A stretch of 64,000 bases of DNA from Eleginops maclovinus. Taxonomy: Eukaryota > Chordata > Actinopteri > Perciformes > Eleginopidae. Of the stretch, positions 24,892 to 54,974 are shown piece by piece. Within the stretch, counting starts at the first letter, position 1. Each line of letters opens with the position of its first letter. The notes beneath the pieces are model-generated. The model saw nothing but the letters and a program-made list of their open reading frames with translations. It searched no databases and was not told the DNA's origin. The position numbers and the translations under genes were made by a program. The stretch covers positions 25,226,637 through 25,290,636 of the forward strand of contig NC_086352.1 of NCBI RefSeq assembly GCF_036324505.1, given 5' to 3'.

Positions 24892-25999
24892 TATTATAAA
24901 CATCTTTTATTATTCCTTAAAATTGACATAGCAGCTATTCAAACAACATTAGATGTCATGACAGAGTAGATCTTATGTTCAATCTTGTTTCACACATCTA
25001 CCTACATCCAAATCAGACTATTTAGGCTGCCAAATCTGGCCTAAAAATATTTATTCCTCTAGTATTGTAAAACATAATCTGTTTTTAAGCAGAGTAAGTA
25101 TTTCCCACTGAAAATTGAATTTATTTAATGATTCAGTCTTTTATTTAGATGTTTGTCTACCAAATATATTGGAGGGGATCTGAAAAAGGATCTGTGTGGC
25201 ATACTACCACAACTAAATAATAGTGGAAACCCTGAAAAGAATAGATTAAAAAGTATTTGAATAGTTTCTTATAATTTGAATTGTTTAGACCTAAAGAAAA
25301 TCCCAGTAAACTTTGTACTACACCTGCCCCCCTAGACTTCAGTTTGACGTTAAATATATAGCATGAGGTCCAATTCATATACAATATTTAGGCTGCTCGA
25401 ATTAAATGTGGCACTGTATTTGAAAGTTGTCTTAAGATATTCAAATTATTCATATGAAGTCCCCACTTTGGAGCAATTGCAACTAACACTTCAAATGTTT
25501 GATTACTCTGTGGGTTGTTTTAGTGGTTTATCTATAAGATGGTAGAAGTCATCTAAAATGTCCATCACAGTTTCAGTTTGCTTATACCGATTAAAAAAAG
25601 TTACCTGGACCTGCTCCAAGTATTTCATCACTGTAATCTCTGAGAGTAGACAAGACAGCCATTATCCTACTTAATGAAATTGTTCCTGAGTGCAAGCAAC
25701 AGTCTTGTTTAGTGTGCACTTCAGTAAGAATATCACATCCTAAAATTAGCTAAAGCTTTTAATAAGATTGTACAACTCAATTGTTCTTTTACGCAAAACT
25801 GTCCATGCAGAACATTTCTTGGTTGCTGTCTTGACTCAGCTGTTTCCCCTCCGTGTTTAAACAGTAAAATAAGGAGTTGTCATTTTAGTCTTGTTTGAAC
25901 TTAATTAACAAGATCCCACTAAATGGTCCCACTATAACACTAACAGATGGTCACCAGACAGAGCCCAGACACACTCACTCATTCATGCAGTGCACTCAT

Positions 26000-26110
26000 C
26001 TGTATTGACAGTAGTAGATGCGGGTGTGGGGTGCAGTCGGAGTGTAAGGAGGGGAAAGAGAGTTTGATTAGAGGCCGTCAGAGGAGGGCAGGTCTGGGCT
26101 TGACAGGAAA
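26000..26110 (+). promoter_or_regulatory. cd151: Candidate 5' non-coding exon of cd151
   Basis: A purine-rich, GC-richer stretch ends in GACAGGAAA followed by GTAAGC at 26111, a good donor. It lies 1.15 kb upstream of the acceptor (TTTTGCAG, ending 27251) that precedes the cd151 start codon, so at least one non-coding exon must lie upstream. This is the best candidate I see, on splice-site appearance only. Confidence 0.28.
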
Positions 26111-27252
26111 GTAAGCTAAGAAAATTATGGGTCTAAAAAAATGGATGTGAGACATGGGTGAACAAAGATTACATGAAGGTAAGTGTTGCTCTGTGATGTC
26201 ATCTATAAATCTTCAAACCCTCGTGTTTGACATTGAGAAAACCTGTCAAATTTCACTACAGTGTAATTTACTGCAGTTCAAATACAAGACATTGATTGGA
26301 CAAGATTCAATCTGTTTTATTTCAAAAAGGGATTTTTTTTAACCATGTTAGTGAAAGTTTTTCACTTCATTCACTTAGTGGATAAAACACTATACTAAAT
26401 GTTACTATGAATATTCTATTAAAAGAAGAAGGTTTTGCTTCTGGAAAAGTGTTCAGTGTTGTAACCAGGTTCCAGGGATGAAGGGTGGTTTCTAATTTCC
26501 AGCGTTTTGGCCGACTCTCAGCTCCTACTCAGTGCTTAGTCATGGATCTCTCTGCATGCACATGTAATAACTCAGCTCACTGATTGTGCCTACACCGCTG
26601 ATCTAATGCTCACTCCCCCATGTTCTGCATCCGCCTTGTAATTTCTCATTTGTTAACAGCACCTCACAATGAAAAAGAAAGTTGGCTTTTATTTCAAGCT
26701 AGAGTATAAGTCTGTGTCCTCTGTGCAAACTACAAGCCTCTATTGTACTTAAACAAAGTGTATTTTAATTGTACACTGAACTTTTTTGCGGAATAATGCT
26801 TGATAAACAAATCCTGATATTCCTGAATGTATGACCTTAAACGCAATAGTAACCTTTTAAAACCGTATGTTATCTCTTAAATCAGTGGTGTTTACACTTT
26901 TAAAAAAGATATCAAGGGCTAAAAGCAAAGCCTCCATCTGATTTTCCTGTCTTTACTTATCATACTGGCTCCAAACCTTGTGAACTTTAGGAAATTGGCA
27001 TTGGTAATCCGAACTCAAAACAAAACAATTTTTTTAATATGCTGCACAAAAAAGGACACTGTCACCAGAAGAGTCTTTTGGTCACCATTATCTTTACCAA
27101 CACATTACTTTGGGCGAAAGCTTAACATTTGGTTCATGGTCACATGTTCAAACTGAGTGTACAGTGAGTGCTGTATGAAATGTATTGAATAAAACCAACT
27201 CTTTCTGTGTGTAATTGTCATAACTGATCTGAAATCTGCTTTCTTTTGCAGC

Positions 27253-44451
<17,199 letters not shown>

Positions 44452-45550
44452 AAAGAGAAGCAGAGGAAGAAACGTGTGTGGGAGAGGGAGGTACTCCTTC
44501 AACACATGCCATACTCAAATAGCCCATAGGTTCTTTTCTTTTCCATGCACATAGGGGAAGGGAAATTTTGGCGAGGGATCAAATTGCACATCTGAGGAAC
44601 CCATTTTAGTAAACAAAGGGTGGAAAAACACTACAAGGTTTTTGAAGTAATTAGGCACTCAATTTGCAGCCTCAGCTACATCTTCAAGATCACTGCAAAA
44701 CCCTCAGAGAGAAACTGATGGGAGTTCTAACAGAGATAAATTAGTGTGGGACAGCCTCCTAGGGACTGAAACATTGTAGTTTTCTTCCACTCTGATTCCC
44801 TGGATGTGCAATTGTTTGTGGACCAGGTGCTACACCCTAAAGTGCTATTAGGATCAGTGGAGTAAAACTGGCACTTTGCAGGAAATGTAAACCCTGGTCC
44901 CAGCAGCGAGCTGTAACAAGCCCGCCCACTGGAGCGCCCTGAAACTGCAACAGCATTTTGATTCCACTTAAAGTAGCCAGTCATGCATTTCAAATATCTG
45001 TTCATTAGTGGCTTTTTAAACTTTTACACTGTTTGTTTTTATATTTTGTAAATGGTTGTTTTTAACATTAGAGGTGCTTTTCTTGTGAGCTAAAGTTTTT
45101 ACCTATGTGTCATATTGTCCGATCATGTTTGATCATATCATTTCTGCCACCCCAAGTTGATCTTGATAAAGTCATTATGGTAATGTTACATTCAAGCAGT
45201 GCCACTAATAATGCTCATAAGGAAGTGCCTCATGTTAGCGCCTTTTTTGTACAAGGGATTTATCCACTGATGCCAAAGTTGTCAGCTCTGTGTAAAGGAC
45301 CTACTGTCTCTCTTCCAGCCTTATCCACATTACTATTGATGTCTCTCTTTTTAGATTGTTTTTATAAATTAACATTTGTTTACTTTTCTATAGACCATGA
45401 ATATATGATTGTATTTAACAGACACATTGGTAGGACATGATAGTCACTCACTGTTAAGCATTGATATTTTCCCCATGTGCCTCAAAGACGACACTAAATG
45501 AATCTGCTGTATTTCTGTCTTTGTGATAATCCTGGATTTATTTGGGTTTG

Positions 45551-45556
45551 AATAAA
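45551..45556 (+). terminator. cd151: cd151 polyadenylation signal AATAAA
   Basis: A canonical AATAAA 1.1 kb after the cd151 stop, giving a 3' untranslated region of the size usual for CD151 genes. No canonical AATAAA stands out between the stop codon and this one. Confidence 0.5.
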
Positions 45557-47364
45557 CATTGGTTAACAGTAACACTTTGCTTCTATGTGATCTCTCGGCT
45601 AAAGTCAGGCAGTGTTTAGAAACTTGGAACGGTGTAACAAACAGCATATCCATTTCTTATTCATTGTAACTGATATTTTCAATAATGTTACTGCACAAAC
45701 GTCCTTCACCTCATGTTGTCAGGGCACTTAATTAAAAAAACTGTACACAATTTTTGTGTAAAGACAAAACCATGTGCCTGTAACCAGTGGCCCTTACACA
45801 ATTGGCACCAGCTTACAGGTGCATTAGTGTATTACCCCAAAGTAATTTCCCTAATGTGACTGTACTGCTGAGATTTAGGATGTGAGCCATATTCTCCACG
45901 GCTACTACTGGAGTGTATTACCTATAGCATGACAGCTATATGGTCTGTAATGGGAGTAATTCTGCTGTTCAGTGAAAGCCCACTGCATTTCACCCCTTTT
46001 GTTTGTTTGGGGTGCATCATGACTGCGACCTGCCGCAGTTACAGCGAGTAAACACAGGGAGGCAGCACCCGCCAGGCTTTCAGTGCCACAACACCACACC
46101 GACGAAAACAGCTGGTAAGAGTGTGAGCAATAACACCCAGAGGCTATTGAGGATTACCCCCTCCCTAAATACAGTCTTCTCATTGAAAACGATGGAAAAG
46201 CTTTAATGTAGTCAGTCACCCAAAGTGTCAGGGGGAGAGGGGGAAATTATTTTCAGTTACTATAACAAAGTTCACTCAGACATTGAACTTCATATGTTTG
46301 TAATTTGTATGTGAAAAACACATAATGCATTCATCCTAAAATATGGTCCGAAATTACAATGGCATGACTACAGTATATTCTTTTCTATTTCTCCATGAGT
46401 AAATATGAGTAAAACATCTCCCCTCTGTAATATAAAATGAAACAACAGAAATGTGTGTGTATTGTCATAATACCCCTTGAAAGTGCTCTCTCAGCACACC
46501 TTGTGAAAGCTGAGTCATCCCTCAAAACGAAAGAGTCGTGTTTAAAAAAAAAAAAATCCTTTACAAGGAGGGGGGGGTTGGGGGGGTTCAGCAGTTAATG
46601 TTTCCATTGGAGTGAAAGTAGTTCAGCACATGGCAATTTTAACAGGGCATTTTTCCAAGTAGCAGACATCTGTGGAATGCAAGTCCTGCTCTTGACACAG
46701 TCGTCACCTTCGGAAGTTGCTTGAATTTTACTTTTAATAGATGTCAGAAATTATGACAAGCCTTTGATCCACCAGTGTGTCCCGACCAATCGTGCCCCGC
46801 TGATGAAAGCCATAATAAATCTTCCTGACCCCTGACGGCCGTGCAGTCCTCCCTGCCGCTCTTGCTGTTGCAGGATGACATTTTCAAAATATCTGCCCCA
46901 ATGCTCAGTTGTCTATCCATTGCACCTCGACCTACTGGCCCATCCAGCAGAGAGCTATGTTGTTTTCACTCCAGGAGGGGGCTCGTACAGCCTTCCCCTT
47001 CCACCTTTTTTTCCTGACAGGTGATTTCTGTGCCTACAGGATAAACAGGGGGCTGTGATTCACTTCATCTGCAGCTGGGAACCGTAGCAGCAACATGCAG
47101 GTTCACCCAAAGGCAGGGGACATGAGTCTTATTTTAGATATAGTTTGCATGATTTTCCATTTTAACTTAGTTAAAGCCGGACACATCAGCTGCCGAGGTT
47201 AAGAATTTGTTGTTTCTGATTTGGTTTCACAGCAGTCACATTTATCATGAGCTATAACGGTTCCTGTCGTCACCGGGGTCGGGTAGAGGTTAAGGTTAGG
47301 TAAGTATAGTTATGGTTTAGTTTAGGGTTACCTATATGGAAATGAGTGAACACCCCGGAGGTAC

Positions 47365-47650
47365 ACACTACAAATGATTCCCAACCTGCGGGTCACGACC
47401 AGCTAAGAGGTCGCCAGATAAATCTCAGGAGTCCTGATGATAAATATAAATATTTATATATTTTATTTTTTTATTTGCACCAATGTTTTGCTTTTTCTCT
47501 GTGGTTTATCTGACTTCCTCAAGTACATAAACAATTAAATAATTATGTATGTATTTCCTAACTGTCCGAAGGTATGCCAAACTTTGACAAGGGTCCGAAA
47601 ATAGACATTGCATAGTTTGAAGAGGTCACATGCCAAAAAGGTTACAGAGT
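47365..47650. mobile_element. Degraded hAT-type MITE
   Basis: GATTCCCAACCTGCGGGTCACGACC near the left edge resembles the start of many hAT MITEs of vertebrates, and the segment ends in an AT-rich part with GAGGTCACATGCCAAAAAGG. No clear terminal repeats or target duplication remain. Confidence 0.35.
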
Positions 47651-47873
47651 GACTGTATGTCCACGTGTGTGTACATTACACAAAAAGACAAAGGGATGTC
47701 AGGAAAGAGACACAGGTTATTCTGTAGGCAGAATGTAGCTGTGACTCCAGCCAGCTCACCCTTGGACTGGGTGTGAATATAGAAAGTGCTCACATGTATA
47801 GCTGTATGAATGCCTCTGCTGCAGGCTCAGACATCTCAGGTCATTTTCAATCAAAGCCTTCGCTGTTTACATA

Positions 47874-48073
<200 letters not shown>

Positions 48074-49220
48074 TAACATATGTAATCATGAGTCTGTAGA
48101 TGGCAGCAACACTCTTGGTCAATCTCAATGAAATAGAAAAAAGTCTATTGTCGTGGCGGTCAAGGGCTGCCAACTGAAATTGAAATGAATTGGGATAATC
48201 CATCGTGAAAGAACAAATAAATCCACAGTCTTTACCAGTAACAGTTGTTTCCACCTGTGCACACATACAGGCCAAATGTACATTTTTAAGAAGCATCGTT
48301 AACATGCTGGAATGCAATAAAACATGGTAACAGCTTCTACTTCACCCAAGTGATGCTGATGACTCTGGGTTAAGGATAAGCCTCATTATGCAGCAGAAGG
48401 AGCCAGATGAAATGTCAGATGTATTCTGCTCACTTGGTCAAACTGTAAATTGACTTGCTGAACATGACTGACTATATTCTGCTGTTCTTACCCAGTTATC
48501 AACAGTGCTGACTTCACATTTTTTGGGGATGTGTGTATAAGTAGGTTGCTGATTATGTAAGTCATTTACATTTCCTCCAATTTAAGAGTGACTGGCTCAG
48601 CGAACCTAGAGACTTTGAGCCTCGGTATAGCTTTCAAGCTCCCTTCTGACTAATTCTGAGGAGCTGTGTGAAATACAACCTCTCTCTGAGCTGCCTCTCA
48701 GCGCTTAAGACATGTCATTGGTGCATCTGTTGGGGGGAGAAAGAAGGAGCGCCTGTGAGGACGCACATCAGGGTAAAGCTCCTGTGTGCTGACAACAGGC
48801 TCACATGGCTCTTATCCCTATGCATATGAACACAGTAGAGTCCTCCACATACGTCGCCCTGTCTGTCACTCAATTGCTCGCTCAGGCTCACTGCAGCCCA
48901 GAGCTGACTCCCTGAGGCATAGCGCCTCAACATCTGGCTCTACATCCTCCTCCTCTTCCGGGTCAAATCACATTCTGCATGATTCCTGAGGTTTTCAGAC
49001 TTTCTCCAAGGTGGTTTCACCAGCTGGCTTTTGATTTTCCTCTAGGGGCTGGGGTATATGTTTTGGGGGGTTAAGGTGTTGATATATTTGTGTGTGTGTC
49101 CTCCGGGTTATAACTGTAGATGTGGAGTCAAAAGAAGGTGGCCATGGCTTTGTATTGTTGTTATGCTGATATGGATCTACTATATGTATACTAAATGTAA
49201 GTTCAGGGGACAACTCTTGC

Positions 49221-49730
49221 CAAGGTCTGAGAAAGACATTTTCACTTTAAAAAGGAAAAAACACTATTTGATCTACGACATAAACCCAAGAAGAGTACTA
49301 TGAGCTTCTTTTGCTGGAATTACCCTAATTTAACTGATTAAGCTTCTTTGCACAAGGTCTGAGAAAAAACGTTTTTTTAATTACAAAGGAGCAAAATAAT
49401 TAAAAGAACAATATGGTTTGATTTCCAAATGAAACCCAGACAGAAGAGGGGATGTGTTTGGTTTGAACTTCTTCCGCTGAGATAATGTTAATTTGACCAT
49501 CACATTAGATAAAGTCGTCACTGCTTTGTTAAAAGAAAAAGGACCATGAATTAAAAAGATGACATGGTTTTATTTGAAACCCTGACAGGAGGGAGACTAT
49601 TTTCATTTTGACCTTCTGAATGCTAATTAGCTTAATGTCTTTGCGGAAGTCTTAGAAAAAATGTCAACATGTGTAAAAGGTGATGAAGTAATGACATACA
49701 AATGACACAATGGTTTTATCAGTACTAGAA
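49221..49730 (+). repeat. Degenerate tandem repeat, period about 130-150 bp
   Basis: Related blocks start near 49221 (CAAGGTCTGAGAAAGA), 49353 (CAAGGTCTGAGAAAAAAC) and 49643 (GCGGAAGTCTTAGAAAAAAT), with a weaker one near 49510. Each block then carries a purine-rich AAAGGA segment, an AYATGGTTTKATTT-like segment, AACCCAGA/AACCCTGA, and a TTCT...GCTGA...TTAATTT segment. It reads as about three and a half old copies of one unit. Confidence 0.55.
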
Positions 49731-49981
49731 TAATGATTTAGTCATTTATATAACGTTTTAAAACTGCAAGATCAGTACACTTGCAACACATTGCAAGTAA
49801 GAGTCTTGCAGTCTAAATTTAAAGTGCAAAGATATTGACAAATAAGGACAAAGTCATTTTGCAGATTGACCATTGTTAGTGCATCTATCTGTGTATGGTA
49901 GATCTGTAACACATATCATACTTTATTATCTGATTATCATATAACTACACTCTATATATATTTTCCAATTGCAGGGCATCG

Positions 49982-50119
<138 letters not shown>

Positions 50120-51375
50120 GTAGTATGGACTGTTTTAAAAGCTGCAGTTGCTCTTGATTTATCTAATTGAAATGATCTCGCCAGTGTGGAGGGTCAGTGA
50201 CTCGGACATTAAATGATTCTGCAAAGTGCATAATAAAATGCTCATTGACATACTTGGATTAGACCACGGGCAAGATAACTTTAACTTTGAATCAGAAAAT
50301 GTATTCATGCAGGTAAAATATTAATTAAAGAAGGGCCACAGACCCAGAAAAATACAGAGCCTGTAACACAAGCTTTTGTATGGTTTTTCACTTTTGGGAT
50401 TAGAGCAGTATAGTACAGATATTGATCCATATATATTTTGATTAATCTGGCCATCAAAAGGACAACACCTCACTAAATAAACCGTAACACAATACCTTAT
50501 ACAGGTCAATATAGATAAGTGCAACAAGACACTGTAAATGATCTGTACATGACTACTTTTATTAAACCAAGTGGATACAATTCTTTCATTTAGATTTAGA
50601 CGACTGAGCAGCAGTGATACAGAGACCCCTCAGGGCATCTGAATATTGGCACAATTATAAAGTCAATGTTCTGGGACATTCTCCCTGCTCAGAACAAGAG
50701 TTCCTTTTTTTTCAGGAGCTAATTGCATTGGGATTATTACATTTTGTCTTTATCTTATTCAGAGAGACTTTCAGGCAATGACAGTGAAGATGATTATCCA
50801 AACCCTGCTAATTCACTGATCAATATACACACTTAGGCTACTGTGATAACTAGAACACTGTATATGCCTAGTATCAACATATAAAAGATAGCCCTATCAG
50901 GAGTAACAGAATGTGCCTAAATTTCGATTAAGTATAGCTAATTATAAGCCAGTGACATACATTAGACTGTATAGGCCAATTATTTAGAAAAGGGACATTT
51001 TGATTAAACACTCTTAAATGGAGAATTTTACTTAAGTATTTTTATACTGTTTTAGCAGTGGTGTTAAGTCACTAACATGTACAAGTACACTTCAGTATAG
51101 TTTTTTCAATGCTATGATGCTTTGTACTGCTACCCCATTACAGCTCAGAGGTAAATAGTGTACTTTCACTCCACTACATTTGTTTAATACTTAGTTACTT
51201 GGCAGGTTTGGATAAATATTAATATACACACGTAAAGACTTTAATTATACCTGGAGTAACAATCACAAGCTTCCCTGCAGTAGCACAACGTTATGAAAGT
51301 GAGCTGCACCTTCACCAGCTTCGATAAGCAGATAGGCTACATCAATAATCAAAACATATAATATTATCAAATTCA

Positions 51376-51655
51376 AAGTCCAAGTCAAAGTCCATTTTAT
51401 TGTCAAAGTTTCCACATGTGTTATACATACAGGAAATTGAAATACCGTTTCTGGCAGTCCCACAGTGCAAATATAAACAAGAACATATAACATAAAAAGA
51501 TAAGAGTGTAGGGGGGAAAAAAAAAGGGGGGGGGGGGGGTAAAAAGAGGTATACAAAAACAAAAAACTAAGTAATATATACATATGTTCGACACAATCAA
51601 CACAGTTTGACGGTAGTGCAAGTAGGTCTGAATTATTCTGAAATGCTCCAATTTG
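51376..51655 (+). mobile_element. Insertion 1: LINE-like fragment with A/G-rich tail
   Basis: Interrupts the hAT-like element. It contains AGTCCATTTTATTGTCAAAG and CCCACAGTGCAAATATAAAC, a motif pair I know from fish interspersed repeats, and a GGGGGGA9G13 tract near 51511-51539. Limits are approximate, taken from where the host element's sequence stops and resumes. Confidence 0.4.
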
Positions 51656-51735
51656 CGTAATGAGTACTTTAAGTATATGTTGATGCTCATACTTAATATC
51701 CTTTTACTTGAGTAACATTTTGCAAGCAGGACTTT

Positions 51736-51968
51736 AGGGTGACCAGATTTGAGGTGGCGAAAAAGAGGACACTTGCGATTGTTGCACAGAAGTCTAAGTA
51801 CAGTAGACTTCTGTGCAAAGCGCCATTCAATTTAAGTACACGATTAATGGTCCCATGAAAAACTGTGAAAACCGGACGTTTTCATGAATTTATAAAACCC
51901 CCCCGGACGCTCCGGACAGGACATAAAAAGAGGACATGTCCGGGCAAAAGAGGACGTCTGGTCACCCT
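51736..51968. mobile_element. Insertion 2: 233-bp MITE with AGGGTGACCAG terminal repeats
   Basis: Terminal inverted repeats AGGGTGACCAG (51736-51746) and CTGGTCACCCT (51958-51968) are flanked by the direct repeat ACTTT (51731-51735 and 51969-51973), a 5-bp target duplication. Inside are repeated AAAAGAGGAC motifs and a perfect 14-bp hairpin (51782-51818). It has no coding capacity. Confidence 0.75.
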
Positions 51969-52074
51969 ACTTTTACTTGCAACACAGTATACCTACATTA
52001 TGCTACTTCTTCCACCTCTTTATCTCCACCCTCTCCACCGGCTGTAATGTAACCATATCAAAAGCACCTTTTTC

Positions 52075-52330
52075 AAAATGGCGGGCTGTTTGAACTGTCA
52101 TTGGCCCGCTTAGATTAACTCAACTCCGCTGCTCTCATGTAGCCTTTTATTAAAAAGTGAACCTGTCAGCGTTTTCCAATCATCGCATTGAGGAGGGTTT
52201 TGAATTAATAATCCAGTTTTGTGGCTAACTCCGTGTTATTCGGCGCATGGAACACGTTAACCGGCCCCAAACTGCACTACAATCCGGGGTGTTCCTGTCC
52301 TCAATGTTCCACTGAGAAGCCGCGGCCAAG
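52075..52330 (+). promoter_or_regulatory. Candidate promoter and first non-coding exon of the next gene
   Basis: A locally CpG-rich stretch contains AAAATGGCGGG (52075-52085; YY1-like, common at transcription starts), an inverted CCAAT box near 52100, and CCGCGGCCAAG followed by a strong donor GTAAGAG at 52331. The putative exon carries a 22-codon upstream frame, ATG at 52247 to TGA at 52315, closed before the donor, so the exon would be 5' untranslated. In human, POLR2L and TSPAN4 follow CD151; a tspan4-type gene with a long first intron would fit, but that is inference. Confidence 0.42.
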
Positions 52331-53702
52331 GTAAGAGCTGATTGTATTCCTCGGTGTTTGAGCTAAATGTCTGTCTCTGCTGTGTTAATGAGGTTCATAA
52401 TATTAGCATTTGTGTTGTTGAAATAAGTAATATTACTTTTAACGTCACTGCTTCTTTTGGTTGATAAATTCTGTTTTAATGCTATTACAGTACAGTGGTG
52501 GGTAGGCTACTCGGCTAGCAACTTTACTGTGTAAACTTTGTTGAAACCGAGTCCTGAAATCAAAGTGCATTACAGCAGGCCTAAGTTTAACCTTTAGAAA
52601 CAAAGGATATTGCGGGCCTTTATTTCTAGTCAAAAACTATTTTATTTGAAGTACAATAACTGGCTTTCTAAATGTATTGCAGTAGCAGAGGAAGTATTCA
52701 ACTGGGGCCAAACCGCTGTTTACCTATTATTAAATTGGTTTTAATGGCTGGGCTTATATGTATTTAGTTTTTTGACACATAGGCCTACATTTACGAAAAA
52801 ATATTTGTATTTACTGTAGTTTTGTATCTACCCCCTCCTTGTTTTTGTGGCTGCTTTTGGGGGACCATTTTTAAGCATTGCAATGTTTTTTTAAATCAGA
52901 GTAACGTTGTATTCATTTTGGATATATAAACATGATTGATGTTCTCTAAAAAGCAAACTATTCACAGTATGACTTAGAATTCTGCGTTCATGCAAACCTC
53001 GTATAAAAGTTATACATTAATAATAATTCAGCCTGTTGGTCAACATGTTGCTGATGCATTTAAGGTGAATTGTTAGGTTATGATGTAAACTATTCTAATG
53101 TCTGAATAGTTTACACATACCAAATTCCAATATATAGATGACACAGGGCTCAAATTTGATAATACAAGTGAACGTTTCTTTTTGTATTGCATAAACATTC
53201 TTTGTGAAGCTCATTTTACATGCAAAGAAAACCAATCCTCGTTTTTCAAAACCGTGTTTGCATTACGTGCATCCACAAAATCAACAAGTCAACATAAATT
53301 TGTTTGCTAATCAAATTAAAATTTTCGATTTGAATGGGTTTGAATGATTTATAGATAAACGGGTCAAGGTGTTTACGTGGCAGTTTAGTTGATGTGTCCT
53401 TTGCTTTATGGATTAATAATATGAGTTCATGTTAGAGCAGCAAAACCTTACTGAGAGTCTTGTAGATCTTCAGTATATTGCCTCACCTTGTAGTACCTCC
53501 CTGAGACTTTCCTCCCCCCTCACATGCAGTCGGGGGGTATGACAGTGCATAATATTCCTGCAGATGTAGCGTTTTCATTTTTCGCGGTTTTTGTTTACAA
53601 TTTTATTCCCTCCCTGCACGAGGAGCTGCTGATAGGCTGTGCCTCCAATCTCTGTGTGTCATTGATGGTAAAAGAGATGGAGGAGGAGGGTGCGATGCCG
53701 AG

Positions 53703-53809
<107 letters not shown>

Positions 53810-54624
53810 GGAATTAGGGGTTGCGAGTTGCTGGGGCGTAAAAAGTCTACTACTATTTGTCACCGTCGCCTGTGTGCCCGGCTGTCAGTGGCGCCTGCCT
53901 GCATGCCGCAGCAAAGGCCTCTGGGAGCCCAGCTTCTCACTGCCAGTCAGGAAGCTGAACCCCTGTTGCTCCCTTTGAATGAGAGTGTGTGTTTTTGCAA
54001 TGGAGACTTAGAGGGTAAAAAAGGTGAAGTTAACTATATGTCAGAGACTCTCGAATGGACGCTTTGACCTGGAAGACGAGGTCACGTAGCCAATAGGGGA
54101 AGCTTATCTGTGAACTACAGTCGGCTGACTATTACTAGCTGTAGAAGTATATTATTATTTAGTGAGGAACAATGACTGTTTTTTTCTACCATGATGTTTA
54201 ATGACAAACAAAAAGGGAATATTTTGCACGGAACTGATGATTGAAAATCATGTTTGTTGTGAAATAATTACCAGCATTAGGCAGTAGCTGCTTCATTTTT
54301 CTGAAGACTTTCTGAACAAAGCAGATGCTGGATGACACACCCACTCATTAAGTAATTTGTGGTGGTCCTAAAGGTGTTTTTTAAAATACTTTTCCTCATG
54401 GAGTTAATGTCAGATTTTAGGAGACTGTTAAGCTTGCAGCAACTGTTTAGTTTGGTGTTCTCATCAGCAACAATTTTACAATGCCGTTTAAAACAAGCCT
54501 ACTGAGTCCATAGCTGTCTCTGTCTGACCCCCACTTACAGGTTGTAGCAGGGAGAATGGAATCAGGGAGCAGCGTGCGTTTGTAAAAAGGGATTTGTGGA
54601 TTTGCTTTGTGTAAAACATCTCCT

Positions 54625-54732
<108 letters not shown>

Positions 54733-54921
54733 CTTGGTCAATGCTTCCTGTCCACATGGTTCATCTCTCGTGACACACAGGTCATCATCAGCTCAACATG
54801 ATAATGAATGAATGAATTCCCAGCCAGCCAAGTAAACGGCGATCCCAAGATGGGTCCAGGATGGCTTAGTCAAGCTGTCTCTTGCATTTAGGTTACATAA
54901 GTGAGAGGAAAAGGACATGCA

Positions 54922-54933
54922 TGTGTGTGTGTA

Positions 54934-54967
<34 letters not shown>

Positions 54968-54974
54968 GGGGGGG
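54922..54974 (+). repeat. (GT)n with terminal G run
   Basis: A GT array interrupted once by AATT and ending in a run of about 10 G. Confidence 0.95.

Larger units (their letters stand above)
20360..25990. other. Interval between tmem138 and cd151; no coding exon recognised
   Basis: AT-rich sequence that must contain the 5' exon(s) and promoter of tmem138. I see an hAT-like element (24399-24891) and a somewhat CpG-richer stretch near 23960-24360. Several 60-135-residue open frames exist (22013-22252 plus; 23535-23942 and 24001-24210 minus), but none resembles a family I know. 20360-23500 otherwise shows nothing. Confidence 0.5.
51056..52019. mobile_element. hAT-like element copy 3, split by two later insertions
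   Basis: Starts CAGTGGTGTTAAGTCAC and ends CTTCTTCCACCTCTT, sharing blocks with the copy at 24399 (AAATAGTGTACT, CTCCACTACATTTG, CTTGAGTAACATTTTG). The shared sequence is interrupted at about 51376-51655 and again at 51736-51968, then resumes, so two younger elements lie inside it. Confidence 0.6.

Noticed and set aside
49221..49730. Regularly spaced repeats that might suggest a CRISPR-like array
   Set aside because: Units are long, diverged and without unique spacers, in a vertebrate genome; an ordinary decayed tandem repeat.
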